Positions 1-7,056 of a stretch of 8,929 nt of DNA are shown here, one piece after another; within the stretch, counting starts at the first letter, position 1, and every line of letters begins with the position of its first letter. The translations under genes were made by a program, and so were the position numbers. This DNA comes from an uncultured Burkholderiales bacterium (lineage in GTDB: Bacteria > Pseudomonadota > Gammaproteobacteria > Burkholderiales > Burkholderiaceae_C). The stretch is from positions 1 to 8,929 of the forward strand of contig CALCBL010000233.1 of assembly GCA_937897495.1 (NCBI GenBank), written 5' to 3'. Below the pieces are notes generated by a model. It saw only the letters and a list, made by a program, of their open reading frames with translations. It was not told where the DNA came from and did not search any database.

Positions 1-148
1 TTTGGTCGTACGCTTTTGCAGAACCACCAAACTTGGCCGCCAACACCGTGGTGATAGCAGCTGTCAAGGTTGTCTTGCCATGGTCAACGTGACCAATCGT
101 GCCAACGTTGACGTGCGGTTTTGTCCGCTCAAATTTCTCTTTTGCCAT
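1..148 (-). CDS. tuf: Elongation factor Tu, N-terminal part (cut by window edge)
   Basis: EF-Tu is the GTPase that brings aminoacyl-tRNA to the ribosome A site. Only the first 49 codons lie in the window; the protein is usually about 396 residues. The translation begins [20 protein letters not shown] and continues with the P-loop GHVDHGKTT at residues 19-27, which is diagnostic of EF-Tu. The ATG is fixed by a good ribosome-binding site (GGAG at 156-159 on the minus strand, 7 nt from the start). The gene is last in the str operon seen here, 189 bp downstream of fusA. Burkholderiales often carry two tuf copies; this would be the str-operon copy, but the other cannot be seen here. Confidence 0.97.
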   Translation of the reverse strand, partial: MAKEKFERTKPHVNVGTIGHVDHGKTTLTAAITTVLAAKFGGSAKAYDQ

Positions 149-337
149 TTCAATTCTCCAAAGAACAATGCCCGTGTTGTGGTTTTATGTTTGCATCCAA
201 TTGCTTGTTCACACCGCACGGGGACAGCGTGGCACTGGATCGCAGACAGGTTTATCTTTTTTCTATCCTGCTAAGGAAGATTGATCAGTTGGGGACAGAG
301 CAAACTGCTTCGCAGCTTGATCAGTCCCGCAAGTTAT
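149..337 (-). other. fusA-tuf spacer and tuf leader
   Basis: This 189-bp spacer carries no credible ORF. It holds two inverted repeats. One is a long imperfect palindrome just after fusA (292-328). The other is a looser repeat near the tuf start, where 171-181 pairs with 212-222 at 10 of 11 positions (one G-T, one mismatch) around a 30-nt loop. The octamer GGGGACAG occurs twice (220-227, 291-298), and TTGATCAGT occurs twice (281-289, 317-325). I found no convincing separate promoter for tuf, so co-transcription with fusA is the simplest reading. Confidence 0.6.
292..328. repeat. 17-bp imperfect palindrome after fusA (REP-like)
   Basis: On the plus strand 292-308 pairs with 312-328 around a TTC loop. 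The outer GGGAC/GTCCC and inner CTGC/GCAG pairs are perfect. Across the 17 positions there are two mismatches and one G-T pair. It starts 9 bp beyond the fusA stop. On the transcribed (minus) strand no T-run follows, so it does not look like an intrinsic terminator. The GGGGACAG edge and compact palindrome resemble dispersed REP-type repeats, which is an inference. It may instead stabilise the fusA mRNA 3' end or mark a processing site. Confidence 0.55.
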
Positions 338-2440
338 TTATTTTGCCCTCGACGCCACAATAGCTTCAGCAACGTTACGAGGCGCTTCAGCGTAGTGCTT
401 GAATTCCATCGTGTACGTGGCGCGGCCTTGTGACATGGAGCGCAATGTGGTGGAGTAGCCGAACATTTCAGACAATGGCACTTCGGCTTTGATGGCTTTG
501 CCACCGCCGACCATGTCGTCCATGCCCTGCACCATGCCGCGGCGTGAGGACAAATCGCCCATCACGTTACCGGCGTAGTCTTCAGGTGTTTCAACTTCAA
601 CAGCCATCATGGGTTCCAAGATGACGGGGCTGGCTTTGCGGCAACCGTCTTTGAAACCAAAGATGGCGGCCATTTTGAAAGCCATTTCGTTGGAGTCAAC
701 GTCGTGGTAGGAACCGAAGTGCAATGTGACTTTGACGTCGACCACGGGGTAGCCCGCCAACACGCCTTGGCTCAAAGCTTCAATCACGCCTTTTTCTACC
801 GCAGGGATGTATTCACGAGGAACCACACCGCCCTTGATGGCGTCGACGAATTCAAAACCTTTGCCGGCTTCTTGGGGCTCGACCTTCAAGACCACGTGAC
901 CGTACTGACCTTTACCGCCAGACTGACGCACGAACTTGCCTTCGGCTTCTTCAACCGTTTTGCGAATGGTTTCGCGGTAAGCCACTTGGGGCTTGCCCAC
1001 GTTGGCTTCAACGCCAAACTCACGCTTCATGCGGTCGACAATGATTTCGAGGTGCAATTCGCCTTGACCGCCAATGATGGTCTGGCCTGACTCTTCGTCA
1101 GTCTGCACGCGGAATGATGGATCTTCAGCAGCCAAACGTGACAGCGCCATGCCCATTTTTTCTTGGTCGGCTTTGGTCTTAGGTTCGACAGCTTGGCGAA
1201 TGACGGAGTCGGGGAACACCATGCGCTCCAATGTGATGACCGCGTTGGGGTCGCACAAAGTTTCGCCCGTGGTGACGTCTTTCAAACCCACGCAAGCAGC
1301 GATGTCGCCGGCACGGATTTCGTCAACTTCTTCACGGTTGTTGGCGTGCATCTGCACAATACGGCCGATACGCTCTTTCTTGCCGCGCACCGCGTTGTAA
1401 ACGGTGTCGCCCTTTTTCAGAACGCCCGAGTAAACGCGCACGAAAGTGAGCTGGCCCACAAAGGGGTCGGTCATCAATTTGAAAGCCAATGCAGCGAATT
1501 TTTCGTTGTCGTCGGCCTTGCGCGTGATTTCTTTTTCGTCTTCGTCGAAACCTTTGATGGCTTTCACGTCCAATGGTGAAGGCATCAGGTCCAAGACCGC
1601 GTCGAGCATGCGCTGAACGCCTTTGTTCTTGAAGGCGGTGCCGCACAACATGGGCTGAATTTCGCTGTTGATGGTGCGAATGCGCAAACCAGCCGTGATT
1701 TCTTCTTCCGTCAAGTCACCTTCTTCAAGGTACTTGTTCATGAATTCTTCAGAAGCTTCAGCTGCCGCTTCAACCATCTTCTCGCGCCACTCTTTGGCCA
1801 ATTCCACCAAGTTGGCGGGAATTTCTTCGAAGGTGAACTTCATGCCCTGAGACGCTTCGTCCCAGATGATGGCTTTCATTTTGCGCAGATCGACCACGCC
1901 AGTGAAGTTTTCTTCAGCGCCGATAGGGATCACGATGGGCACTGGGTTGGCTTTCAAGCGCAACTTCATTTGCTCAACCACTTTGAAGAAGTTGGCACCT
2001 GTGCGGTCCATCTTGTTCACGAAGGCCAAACGAGGAACCTTGTATTTGTTAGCTTGACGCCACACAGTTTCAGACTGTGGTTGCACGCCGCCTACAGCAC
2101 AGTAAACCATGCAAGCGCCGTCGAGCACGCGCATAGAGCGCTCAACTTCAATGGTGAAGTCAACGTGGCCGGGCGTATCAATGATGTTGATGCGGTGGTC
2201 TTCATAAGAGCCGTCCATGCCCTTCCAAAAACAAGTGGTCGCAGCAGAAGTGATCGTGATGCCACGCTCTTGCTCTTGCTCCATCCAGTCCATGGTGGCG
2301 GCGCCATCATGCACTTCACCAATTTTGTGATTCACACCGGTGTAAAAAAGAATACGCTCGGTGGTGGTGGTTTTTCCTGCGTCAATGTGCGCGGAAATAC
2401 CGATATTGCGATAACGCTCGATGGGAGTTATGCGAGCCAT
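338..2440 (-). CDS. fusA: Elongation factor G
   Basis: EF-G is the ribosomal translocase GTPase and, with RRF, helps recycle ribosomes. The 700-residue product has the normal family length. The GTPase motifs are all present: G1 AHIDAGKT (17-24), switch I RGITI (59-63), G3 DTPGH (88-92) and G4 NKMD (142-145). Domains II to V follow, including the domain IV stretch [11 protein letters not shown] and the region [15 protein letters not shown]. The frame is open to a TTG at 2446, but the ATG at 2440 gives the family start [12 protein letters not shown] and has GAGG at 2447-2450, 6 nt upstream, so I chose it. It is the third gene of the str operon, 115 bp after rpsG. No truncation or missing motif was seen. 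Confidence 0.98.
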   Translation of the reverse strand: MARITPIERYRNIGISAHIDAGKTTTTERILFYTGVNHKIGEVHDGAATMDWMEQEQERGITITSAATTCFWKGMDGSYEDHRINIIDTPGHVDFTIEVERSMRVLDGACMVYCAVGGVQPQSETVWRQANKYKVPRLAFVNKMDRTGANFFKVVEQMKLRLKANPVPIVIPIGAEENFTGVVDLRKMKAIIWDEASQGMKFTFEEIPANLVELAKEWREKMVEAAAEASEEFMNKYLEEGDLTEEEITAGLRIRTINSEIQPMLCGTAFKNKGVQRMLDAVLDLMPSPLDVKAIKGFDEDEKEITRKADDNEKFAALAFKLMTDPFVGQLTFVRVYSGVLKKGDTVYNAVRGKKERIGRIVQMHANNREEVDEIRAGDIAACVGLKDVTTGETLCDPNAVITLERMVFPDSVIRQAVEPKTKADQEKMGMALSRLAAEDPSFRVQTDEESGQTIIGGQGELHLEIIVDRMKREFGVEANVGKPQVAYRETIRKTVEEAEGKFVRQSGGKGQYGHVVLKVEPQEAGKGFEFVDAIKGGVVPREYIPAVEKGVIEALSQGVLAGYPVVDVKVTLHFGSYHDVDSNEMAFKMAAIFGFKDGCRKASPVILEPMMAVEVETPEDYAGNVMGDLSSRRGMVQGMDDMVGGGKAIKAEVPLSEMFGYSTTLRSMSQGRATYTMEFKHYAEAPRNVAEAIVASRAK

Positions 2441-2460
2441 GATCAACCTCTTGGAATTCA

Positions 2461-2504
2461 GTTAAAACAAAAAATACAAATGCCCTGCAGGGTCTCTACA
2501 GGGC
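2461..2504 (-). terminator. Terminator-like hairpin between rpsG and fusA
   Basis: On the minus strand GCCCTG (2504-2499) pairs with CAGGGC (2487-2482) across an 11-nt loop. It is followed by a T-rich tract (2481-2461) that includes six consecutive T. That is the layout of an intrinsic terminator, but it lies inside the str operon, 20 nt before the fusA ribosome-binding site region. If it works it would be partial, reducing fusA-tuf readthrough. The 6-bp stem and the 4-nt offset of the first T-run make it weak, and alternative pairing within the loop (CCCTGCAGGG) is possible. Confidence 0.45.
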
Positions 2505-2555
2505 TTTGCGGTCGGTTGGCAACGCGGCTTGAGGCCACGTGACAACCTCTGGAAT

Positions 2556-3026
2556 TTAGAAGCGGAAGTGTGAGAAGGCTTTGTTGGCTTCAGCCATACG
2601 GTGCACTTCATCACGCTTTTTCATCGCGCCGCCGCGGCCTTCATTGGCCTCGAGCAACTCGTTGGCCAAACGCAAAGCCATGGATTTTTCACCACGCTTG
2701 CGGGCCGCTTCTTTGATCCAACGCATGGACAAAGCCAAGCGACGGATAGGGCGAACTTCAACGGGCACTTGGTAGTTGGCACCACCCACGCGGCGGGATT
2801 TAACTTCCACCATGGGCTTGACGTTGTTGATGGCGATTGAGAAAAGCTCGACTGGGTCTTTGCCAGTTTTCTTTTCCATGTTTTCCAAGGCACCGTAAAT
2901 GATGCGCTCGGCAACCGCTTTTTTGCCGCCTTCCATGATCACATTCATGAATTTGGAAAGCTCGACATTACCGAACTTGGGATCCGGCAGGATTTCACGT
3001 TTAGGGACTTCACGACGACGTGGCAT
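2556..3026 (-). CDS. rpsG: 30S ribosomal protein S7
   Basis: S7 nucleates assembly of the 30S head by binding the 3' major domain of 16S rRNA, and it lines the E site. The 156-residue product matches the usual length and begins [20 protein letters not shown]. It contains the conserved [14 protein letters not shown] stretch and the basic block [16 protein letters not shown] (about 78-93). The ATG has a strong ribosome-binding site (GAGGTG at 3031-3036). It is the second gene of the str operon. In E. coli S7 represses translation of this operon by binding the rpsL-rpsG spacer. The spacer here is longer (155 bp versus about 96 in E. coli) and structured, so similar control is possible but not shown. 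Confidence 0.98.
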   Translation of the reverse strand: MPRRREVPKREILPDPKFGNVELSKFMNVIMEGGKKAVAERIIYGALENMEKKTGKDPVELFSIAINNVKPMVEVKSRRVGGANYQVPVEVRPIRRLALSMRWIKEAARKRGEKSMALRLANELLEANEGRGGAMKKRDEVHRMAEANKAFSHFRF

Positions 3027-3181
3027 ATTTCACCTCTTTGCTTCAGTTTGATGGCTGGACGTCCGATCCAGACACCCTGCAAATTCATTTTGAACTTGCA
3101 CTTACTCGACTCCAACATGGAGTCACTTCGTTGAACTGGCTCGTCTAAAAACCAGAGCAACACCTTTTTTTGAAAGCTAAC
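3027..3181 (-). promoter_or_regulatory. rpsL-rpsG spacer, candidate S7 autoregulatory region
   Basis: This 155-bp spacer lies where S7 binds its own mRNA in E. coli. A perfect 7-bp stem is visible (GACTCCA at 3108-3114 pairing with TGGAGTC at 3118-3124, loop ACA). A 5-bp stem (CTGGA 3055-3059 with TCCAG 3067-3071) lies about 20 nt upstream of the rpsG ribosome-binding site. I cannot match either to the known S7 site by eye, so the regulatory role is inferred from position. The small minus-strand frame running through this spacer into rpsG looks like a chance ORF. Confidence 0.35.
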
Positions 3182-3559
3182 TTAAGCTTTCTTCGGGCGC
3201 TTAGCGCCATATTTAGAACGCGATTGCTTGCGGTCTTTGACACCTTGCAAATCGAGTGAACCCCGCACGATGTGATAACGCACACCAGGCAAGTCTTTCA
3301 CACGACCACCACGTACCAACACCACGGAGTGTTCCTGCAAATTGTGGCCTTCACCACCGATGTAGGAGATCACCTCGAAGCCATTGGTCAAGCGCACTTT
3401 GGCAACTTTACGCAGAGCAGAGTTAGGTTTTTTAGGCGTCGTGGTGTACACACGTGTGCACACACCGCGGCGCTGCGGAGAGTTTTGCATCGCAGGGCTT
3501 TTTGACTTGGTCTTTTCGACCTCGCGCCCCTGACGCACCAATTGATTGATGGTTGGCAT
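3182..3559 (-). CDS. rpsL: 30S ribosomal protein S12
   Basis: S12 sits at the decoding centre and controls tRNA selection accuracy; it is the classic streptomycin-resistance locus. The 125-residue product starts [13 protein letters not shown] and has the family hallmarks [18 protein letters not shown] (34-51), [14 protein letters not shown] (65-78) and [13 protein letters not shown] (84-96). Lys43 and Lys88 (counting Met) are present, the residues often changed in resistant mutants, so the allele looks wild type. Asp89 is the position methylthiolated by RimO in E. coli. It is the first gene of the str operon, with its own promoter and a structured leader. The ribosome-binding site AGGGA lies about 11 nt from the ATG, rather far. 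Confidence 0.98.
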   Translation of the reverse strand: MPTINQLVRQGREVEKTKSKSPAMQNSPQRRGVCTRVYTTTPKKPNSALRKVAKVRLTNGFEVISYIGGEGHNLQEHSVVLVRGGRVKDLPGVRYHIVRGSLDLQGVKDRKQSRSKYGAKRPKKA

Positions 3560-3561
3560 TT

Positions 3562-3583
3562 AAAAAAACGTCCCTAAACGTTT
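3562..3583 (-). promoter_or_regulatory. rpsL leader hairpin holding the ribosome-binding site, followed by T-run
   Basis: On the minus strand AAACGT (3583-3578) pairs with ACGTTT (3571-3566). The 6-nt loop TTAGGG (3577-3572) contains the likely Shine-Dalgarno bases, and four more T follow. The hairpin ends just before the rpsL ATG. It resembles both a weak intrinsic terminator and a structure presenting the ribosome-binding site in a loop. The stem is AT-rich and its function is inferred. Confidence 0.4.
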
Positions 3584-3600
3584 GGAATGAACAAAAGAAT

Positions 3601-3625
3601 CTTCTCCGCTCCAAATGCGGAAAAG
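3601..3625 (-). promoter_or_regulatory. Hairpin at predicted 5' end of the str mRNA
   Basis: Positions 3601-3609 pair with 3617-3625 (9 pairs, one of them U-G in the RNA) around a 7-nt loop. The predicted transcription start, about 7 nt beyond the -10 box, falls at or next to the hairpin base. The transcript would therefore begin with a stem-loop, which in other bacteria protects 5' ends from RNase E or RppH. That role is an inference. Confidence 0.4.
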
Positions 3626-3631
3626 CCTTCT

Positions 3632-3671
3632 AGTATAGCGCTGGAACATGAACAAGGCAAAATAATATTCT
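3632..3671 (-). promoter_or_regulatory. Sigma-70-type promoter of the str operon with UP-like element
   Basis: On the minus strand a -35 box TTGCCT (3660-3655) is separated by exactly 17 bp from a -10 box TATACT (3637-3632). The -10 matches the consensus at 5 of 6 positions. An AT-rich stretch (about 3670-3661, GAATATTATT) lies directly upstream of the -35 like an UP element, as expected of a strong ribosomal-protein promoter. The predicted start is near 3625, giving a leader of about 65 nt before rpsL. It lies just past the dacC stop, so dacC readthrough could also enter the str operon. Confidence 0.75.
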
Positions 3672-3712
3672 GCCGGACCTTCTAGATCAAAGTTTGCAAG
3701 TACCAACTTTTC

Positions 3713-4915
3713 TTACTTGATCCATAAACGCAAAGCATCCCAAGCACGGCCTAACACGCCCGCCTGCTCTACAGCGTCCAAGGCCTGCAAAGGCATCTCA
3801 ACCCACAGTTGCTCGCCTCGGAATACTTTGAGGCTGCCGATGGTCTGGCCTTTGGTGACTGGCGCCACCAAAGGGTCTGGGCGGGCCAATTGCGTTTTGA
3901 TTTGAGCAGCAGCGCCTGTTGGAACGGCCACCACAAGCGCATCGGCGCGACCCAATTTGACTGTGGAAGCCTTGCCTTTCCAAATAGCAGGCGTAGCCAC
4001 CGCTTGGCCGGCGTCAAACAATTTCACCGCTTCAAAAGCGGTGTAGCCCCAGTTGAGCAGTTTTTGAGCTTCATTGGCCCGTGCAATTTCACTGCTGGTG
4101 CCAAGCACAATGGCCATCAAACGGCGCGAGCCCACATTGGGAAAATCACGTTTGGCCGTTGCCACCAAACAATAGCCCGCCGCGTTTGTATGGCCGGTTT
4201 TCAAACCATCCACAGTGGGGTCTTTGAAAAGCAGCAAATTGCGGTTGCTGTCATTGGCAGCAGGCGTGCCTGGGTAACGGTATTTTTTAATGGCGTATGT
4301 CCCGACATATTCAGGAAAGTCATTCAACAAACGCATGGACAAGGTGGCCAAGTCGCGCGCTGTGGTGGTGTGTCCCGCTTCGGTCAAGCCTTCAGGGTTT
4401 TTGTAACTGGTGCTGTTCATCCCCAGCACCTTGGCCTGCTCGTTCATCATCTGAACGAAGCGTTCGGCCGTGCCGCCCACGCCCTCGGCCAGTGCCATGG
4501 TGGCGTCATTGCCCGATTGAACAATCATGCCTTTAATCAAGTCCTCAACCGGCACCTTCATTTTGGGGTCAATGAACATGCGCGAGCCTGGCATTTTCCA
4601 AGCGCGTTCGCTCACGCTCAATGTTTGTTTCATGTCGATTTTTTTCGACTTCAAGGCATCAAACACCAAATAAGCGCTCATGAGTTTGGTGAGAGAAGCC
4701 GGCTCGACGGGCATGTCTAAGTCGCGCGAGGCCAAGATTTGATTGGCCGTCACATCGAGCAACAAATACGCCTTCGCCGCAATTTCTGGCGCCTCAGGCG
4801 CAGCGCTCTGAGCATGCGCTTGCAAGGGCGCCCAAGCAAAAGTGAACGACAAAAAAGTGAAAGCAAGCAAGGGCCTGATGGCGCTTCGGCAAAATTTAGA
4901 AAATAACAATGTCAT
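3713..4915 (-). CDS. dacC: D-alanyl-D-alanine carboxypeptidase, PBP5/6 family
   Basis: This low-molecular-weight penicillin-binding protein removes the terminal D-Ala from peptidoglycan pentapeptides in the periplasm. The 400-residue product has all three active-site motifs: SLTK (74-77, Ser nucleophile), SGN (134-136) and KTG (239-241). An N-terminal signal peptide with hydrophobic core about 15-30 probably cleaves after AHA (33-35). The PBP5 C-terminal beta domain fills about 300-385, and the tail ALRLWIK could be an amphipathic membrane anchor. The frame stays open to a TTG abutting the upstream stop, but the ATG at 4915 gives a good signal peptide. Neither start has a clear ribosome-binding site, so coupling to the hydrolase 18 nt upstream is likely. 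The choice between dacA and dacC as symbol is uncertain. Confidence 0.93.
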   Translation of the reverse strand: MTLLFSKFCRSAIRPLLAFTFLSFTFAWAPLQAHAQSAAPEAPEIAAKAYLLLDVTANQILASRDLDMPVEPASLTKLMSAYLVFDALKSKKIDMKQTLSVSERAWKMPGSRMFIDPKMKVPVEDLIKGMIVQSGNDATMALAEGVGGTAERFVQMMNEQAKVLGMNSTSYKNPEGLTEAGHTTTARDLATLSMRLLNDFPEYVGTYAIKKYRYPGTPAANDSNRNLLLFKDPTVDGLKTGHTNAAGYCLVATAKRDFPNVGSRRLMAIVLGTSSEIARANEAQKLLNWGYTAFEAVKLFDAGQAVATPAIWKGKASTVKLGRADALVVAVPTGAAAQIKTQLARPDPLVAPVTKGQTIGSLKVFRGEQLWVEMPLQALDAVEQAGVLGRAWDALRLWIK

Positions 4916-4933
4916 GTTGGGATTTTTTAGCAA

Positions 4934-5563
4934 TCAAGTCCGCAAGTGGCGGCTGACCAGGTTACGAAGCAAGGGCAACTGTCCGTGAAAGAAATGTTCA
5001 ACCCCGGGTATGACCGTGACCGGCAAAGACTGCGGCCGAGCCCAATCTAGCACGCTGGCCAAAGGCACGGTGTCGTCCACTTCGCCGTGCAAGACCAAGG
5101 TTTTATCGTGCAACTCAGTCGGCACGGGTGCCACTTGAAAACGGGAAGCAGCGGTACCGACGAGGACCAGTTTTTCGAGCTTGTTGGCGGGCGATAGGCG
5201 GGTAACAGCATGACTGGTCACGAAAGCGCCAAATGAAAATCCAGCCAGGGCCATCGGCTGCGCCGTTTCACAAGTGGCCTGGATCACGCTCATCAGGTCG
5301 TCAACTTCACCGCGGCCTTCGTCGTAGGCGCCTTCACTTGCACCCACACCTCGAAAATTAAAACGAATGGCGCGCCAGCCATTTTGAGCAAAGGCCTTGG
5401 CCAGGGTTTGAACCACTTTGTTTTGCATCGTGCCGCCAAACAAAGGATGCGGGTGAGCAATGACCACCGTCCCTTGAAAAACACCGCCCTCTGGCAGGTC
5501 ACACAAGCCCTCCAAAAGACCTGAAGGGCCTTGAAGTTGCATGTTCTGCGTTGCGGAATTCAT
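4934..5563 (-). CDS. Alpha/beta hydrolase, small COG2945-like type
   Basis: This is a cytoplasmic serine hydrolase of 209 residues with no signal peptide. The fold markers are clear: HPHPLFGGTMQNKVV (37-51), an oxyanion-type segment FNFRGVGAS (68-76), and the nucleophile elbow GFSFG with Ser110. An acidic residue in GEVDDTVP (Asp163 or Asp164) and His190 in PGVEHFFHG complete the probable triad. Relatives are usually described only as predicted hydrolases, and the substrate is unknown. The start codon overlaps the ferredoxin stop by one base (TGATG) and no good ribosome-binding site is seen, so translation is probably coupled. A second ATG seven codons in (5542) is possible. Genes on both sides lie in the same direction with almost no gaps. 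Confidence 0.88.
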   Translation of the reverse strand: MNSATQNMQLQGPSGLLEGLCDLPEGGVFQGTVVIAHPHPLFGGTMQNKVVQTLAKAFAQNGWRAIRFNFRGVGASEGAYDEGRGEVDDLMSVIQATCETAQPMALAGFSFGAFVTSHAVTRLSPANKLEKLVLVGTAASRFQVAPVPTELHDKTLVLHGEVDDTVPLASVLDWARPQSLPVTVIPGVEHFFHGQLPLLRNLVSRHLRT

Positions 5564-5943
5564 CAGCGCCCAACTTCAGGAGGCGTGATCAATCGGGTGA
5601 CGGGTTGCCCATTCTTTAAGTGGCTTTCAACGATTTCATCGATGTCAGCGTTGTCGACAAAGCTGTACCAAGTTCCCTCTGGGTACACCACGGCAACCGG
5701 CCCTCCGGCACAACGGTCTAGGCATCCTGCTTTGTTCACCCGCACTTGACCTGGGGCAGAAAGTCCCAGACTCTTGATGCGCGCTTTGCAATGGTCAAAG
5801 GCAGCTTGGGCGCCTTGCTGTGAGCAACAAGCTTCACCACTTTTTCTTTCATTCAAGCAGAAAAAGATATGGCGCTCGTAATAAGGCTTGGCAGGTGATG
5901 TCGATTGCACGGCATCTGATGGGGCGGGTTTAGATTCACTCAT
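5563..5943 (-). CDS. Thioredoxin-like 2Fe-2S ferredoxin
   Basis: This 126-residue soluble protein resembles the thioredoxin-fold 2Fe-2S ferredoxins (Shethna-type, COG3411-like). The start of the fold is YYERHIFFCLNER (21-33). Probable cluster ligands are Cys29, Cys39 or Cys40, Cys74 and Cys78, the last two in the motif GCLDRC; Cys52 is extra. The first 20 residues are polar and low in complexity, probably disordered. It is presumably an electron carrier or iron-sulfur donor, but its partner is unknown. The ATG overlaps the VanZ-family stop by four bases (ATGA), and the stop overlaps the hydrolase start by one. Such overlaps imply coordinated expression with both. Confidence 0.88.
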   Translation of the reverse strand: MSESKPAPSDAVQSTSPAKPYYERHIFFCLNERKSGEACCSQQGAQAAFDHCKARIKSLGLSAPGQVRVNKAGCLDRCAGGPVAVVYPEGTWYSFVDNADIDEIVESHLKNGQPVTRLITPPEVGR

Positions 5944-7043
5944 GCTTGCATTTTAGTGGGGCGCGCCGCAGACAAACAGCGCATCAAATAAACCAGCAAC
6001 GCAAAGGGCCATAACCACCCCAGCCACTGAATCAGGCCATGGAAGCGAATGAACTGACCTTGCTCCCAATTTTGCAAGGTCAAGGAAAAGTAAGCGTTGG
6101 CCGACGCGTTGTTGAGCAGGGTGAGTTGTAAAACCAACCCGACCAGAGCCAAAACTTGAAGTGTTTTTTCTTGACGCCACATCATGGGCCATGCCGCAAC
6201 AGCAGCAAGTACCAGCGCCAGTTGCACGGGCTCATTCAACCAACCCCAAGCATGTGAAGGGCCATAAGTCAAAGCTGCAGACAAGGCTGTGAACAACAGG
6301 CCGCAGCCCGTTAAGACAAACCAAGCCACTGCTTTTTGGTGCAAGTGGCGGATCAAGCTGAACGCCAGCAGGCAAGGCAGCAACTGGCCAAGGCTGACAC
6401 ACACAATTTCATAGGCGGGCAGCAAGGGCTGCAATTCAACTTCGCGCACAGGCAACCAATCTAGCCAGGGTGTTTCTTGCAACAGCAAGGCCAATGCATC
6501 TTCGGCACGTTCTAAAACCTGACCCAAGCCCATCGGAATTGGTGCAGGAAAGAGCAATGCGATGGGCCACAAGGCTAGCAGCACCAATGAGCCTTGTGCA
6601 TCTGGGGCAAACCAGTTGGCTCTAAAACGACTCCATCGGTCTAAAAATCCAAATCGCTCCAAGGTCCAAGCGGCGCCTGCACCTGCCAAAGTGCCGGCGC
6701 TGTTCAAGCCCCAATCCACATTAGAGGGAACCCGTGCTGGCAAAAAGAGCTGCAAGCTTTCCATGCCAAGCGAAAGCGCAGAGCCCAATGCCAAGGTCAA
6801 ACCCACGGCTGGCAAGTGCCTGGCGCTTCGTTGCAGTGCCAGAGCCACGATGAAGCCCAAAGGCGCATAACCCAAAACGTTAGAAAGAATGTCAAAGCCT
6901 GTCCAATACCGTGGCCAAGGTGCCCACACAAATGCCGTCCAATCGACCCCTTGTGAACGCCAATTTTGGAAGGGGTACAAACTGGCGTAAATGATCAGCA
7001 CGGCATAGATTGCTGCCAAAGGCCATGCCGCTGTCTTTTTCAT
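5940..7043 (-). CDS. VanZ-family membrane protein with extra C-terminal membrane half
   Basis: The 367-residue product is a multi-pass inner-membrane protein. The first 130 residues form a VanZ-like domain. It has YASLYPF (19-25), the polar-in-membrane pattern D51, N55 and G58 within a hydrophobic run, then ESLQLFLPARVPSNVDWGLN (95-114), which carries the conserved E95, Q98, P106, S107, D110 and N114. I count about ten candidate membrane segments overall. The second half (about 150-355) is hydrophobic and I recognise no domain in it. VanZ itself raises teicoplanin tolerance in enterococci by an unclear mechanism; most homologues are uncharacterised. The ATG lies 13 nt after the hemJ stop, with only a weak ribosome-binding site. 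The position upstream of a peptidoglycan carboxypeptidase hints at an envelope role. Confidence 0.82.
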   Translation of the reverse strand: MKKTAAWPLAAIYAVLIIYASLYPFQNWRSQGVDWTAFVWAPWPRYWTGFDILSNVLGYAPLGFIVALALQRSARHLPAVGLTLALGSALSLGMESLQLFLPARVPSNVDWGLNSAGTLAGAGAAWTLERFGFLDRWSRFRANWFAPDAQGSLVLLALWPIALLFPAPIPMGLGQVLERAEDALALLLQETPWLDWLPVREVELQPLLPAYEIVCVSLGQLLPCLLAFSLIRHLHQKAVAWFVLTGCGLLFTALSAALTYGPSHAWGWLNEPVQLALVLAAVAAWPMMWRQEKTLQVLALVGLVLQLTLLNNASANAYFSLTLQNWEQGQFIRFHGLIQWLGWLWPFALLVYLMRCLSAARPTKMQA

Positions 7044-7056
7044 CTTGCTGGGTTGG

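Noticed and set aside
2441..2446. TTG start for fusA two codons upstream
   Set aside because: The GAGG ribosome-binding site would be immediately adjacent to it, and EF-G proteins start at the [11 protein letters not shown] Met.
1970..2542. 190-codon plus-strand open frame opposite the start of fusA
   Set aside because: It is antisense to the EF-G GTPase domain, has no recognisable motif or good start signal, and looks like a shadow.
2945..3163. 72-codon minus-strand frame across the rpsL-rpsG spacer
   Set aside because: It overlaps the start of rpsG out of frame, lacks a ribosome-binding site and has no family likeness. Spacer RNA structure is a better explanation.
3809..4720. 303-codon plus-strand open frame opposite dacC
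   Set aside because: It lies wholly within a gene that shows all three PBP motifs on the other strand. The translation is rich in His, Phe and Arg, resembles no family, and is a typical mirror frame of biased codon use.
4916..4933. TTG start for dacC directly after the hydrolase stop
   Set aside because: The ATG at 4915 yields a clean signal peptide and the TTG has no better ribosome-binding site. It remains possible but less likely.
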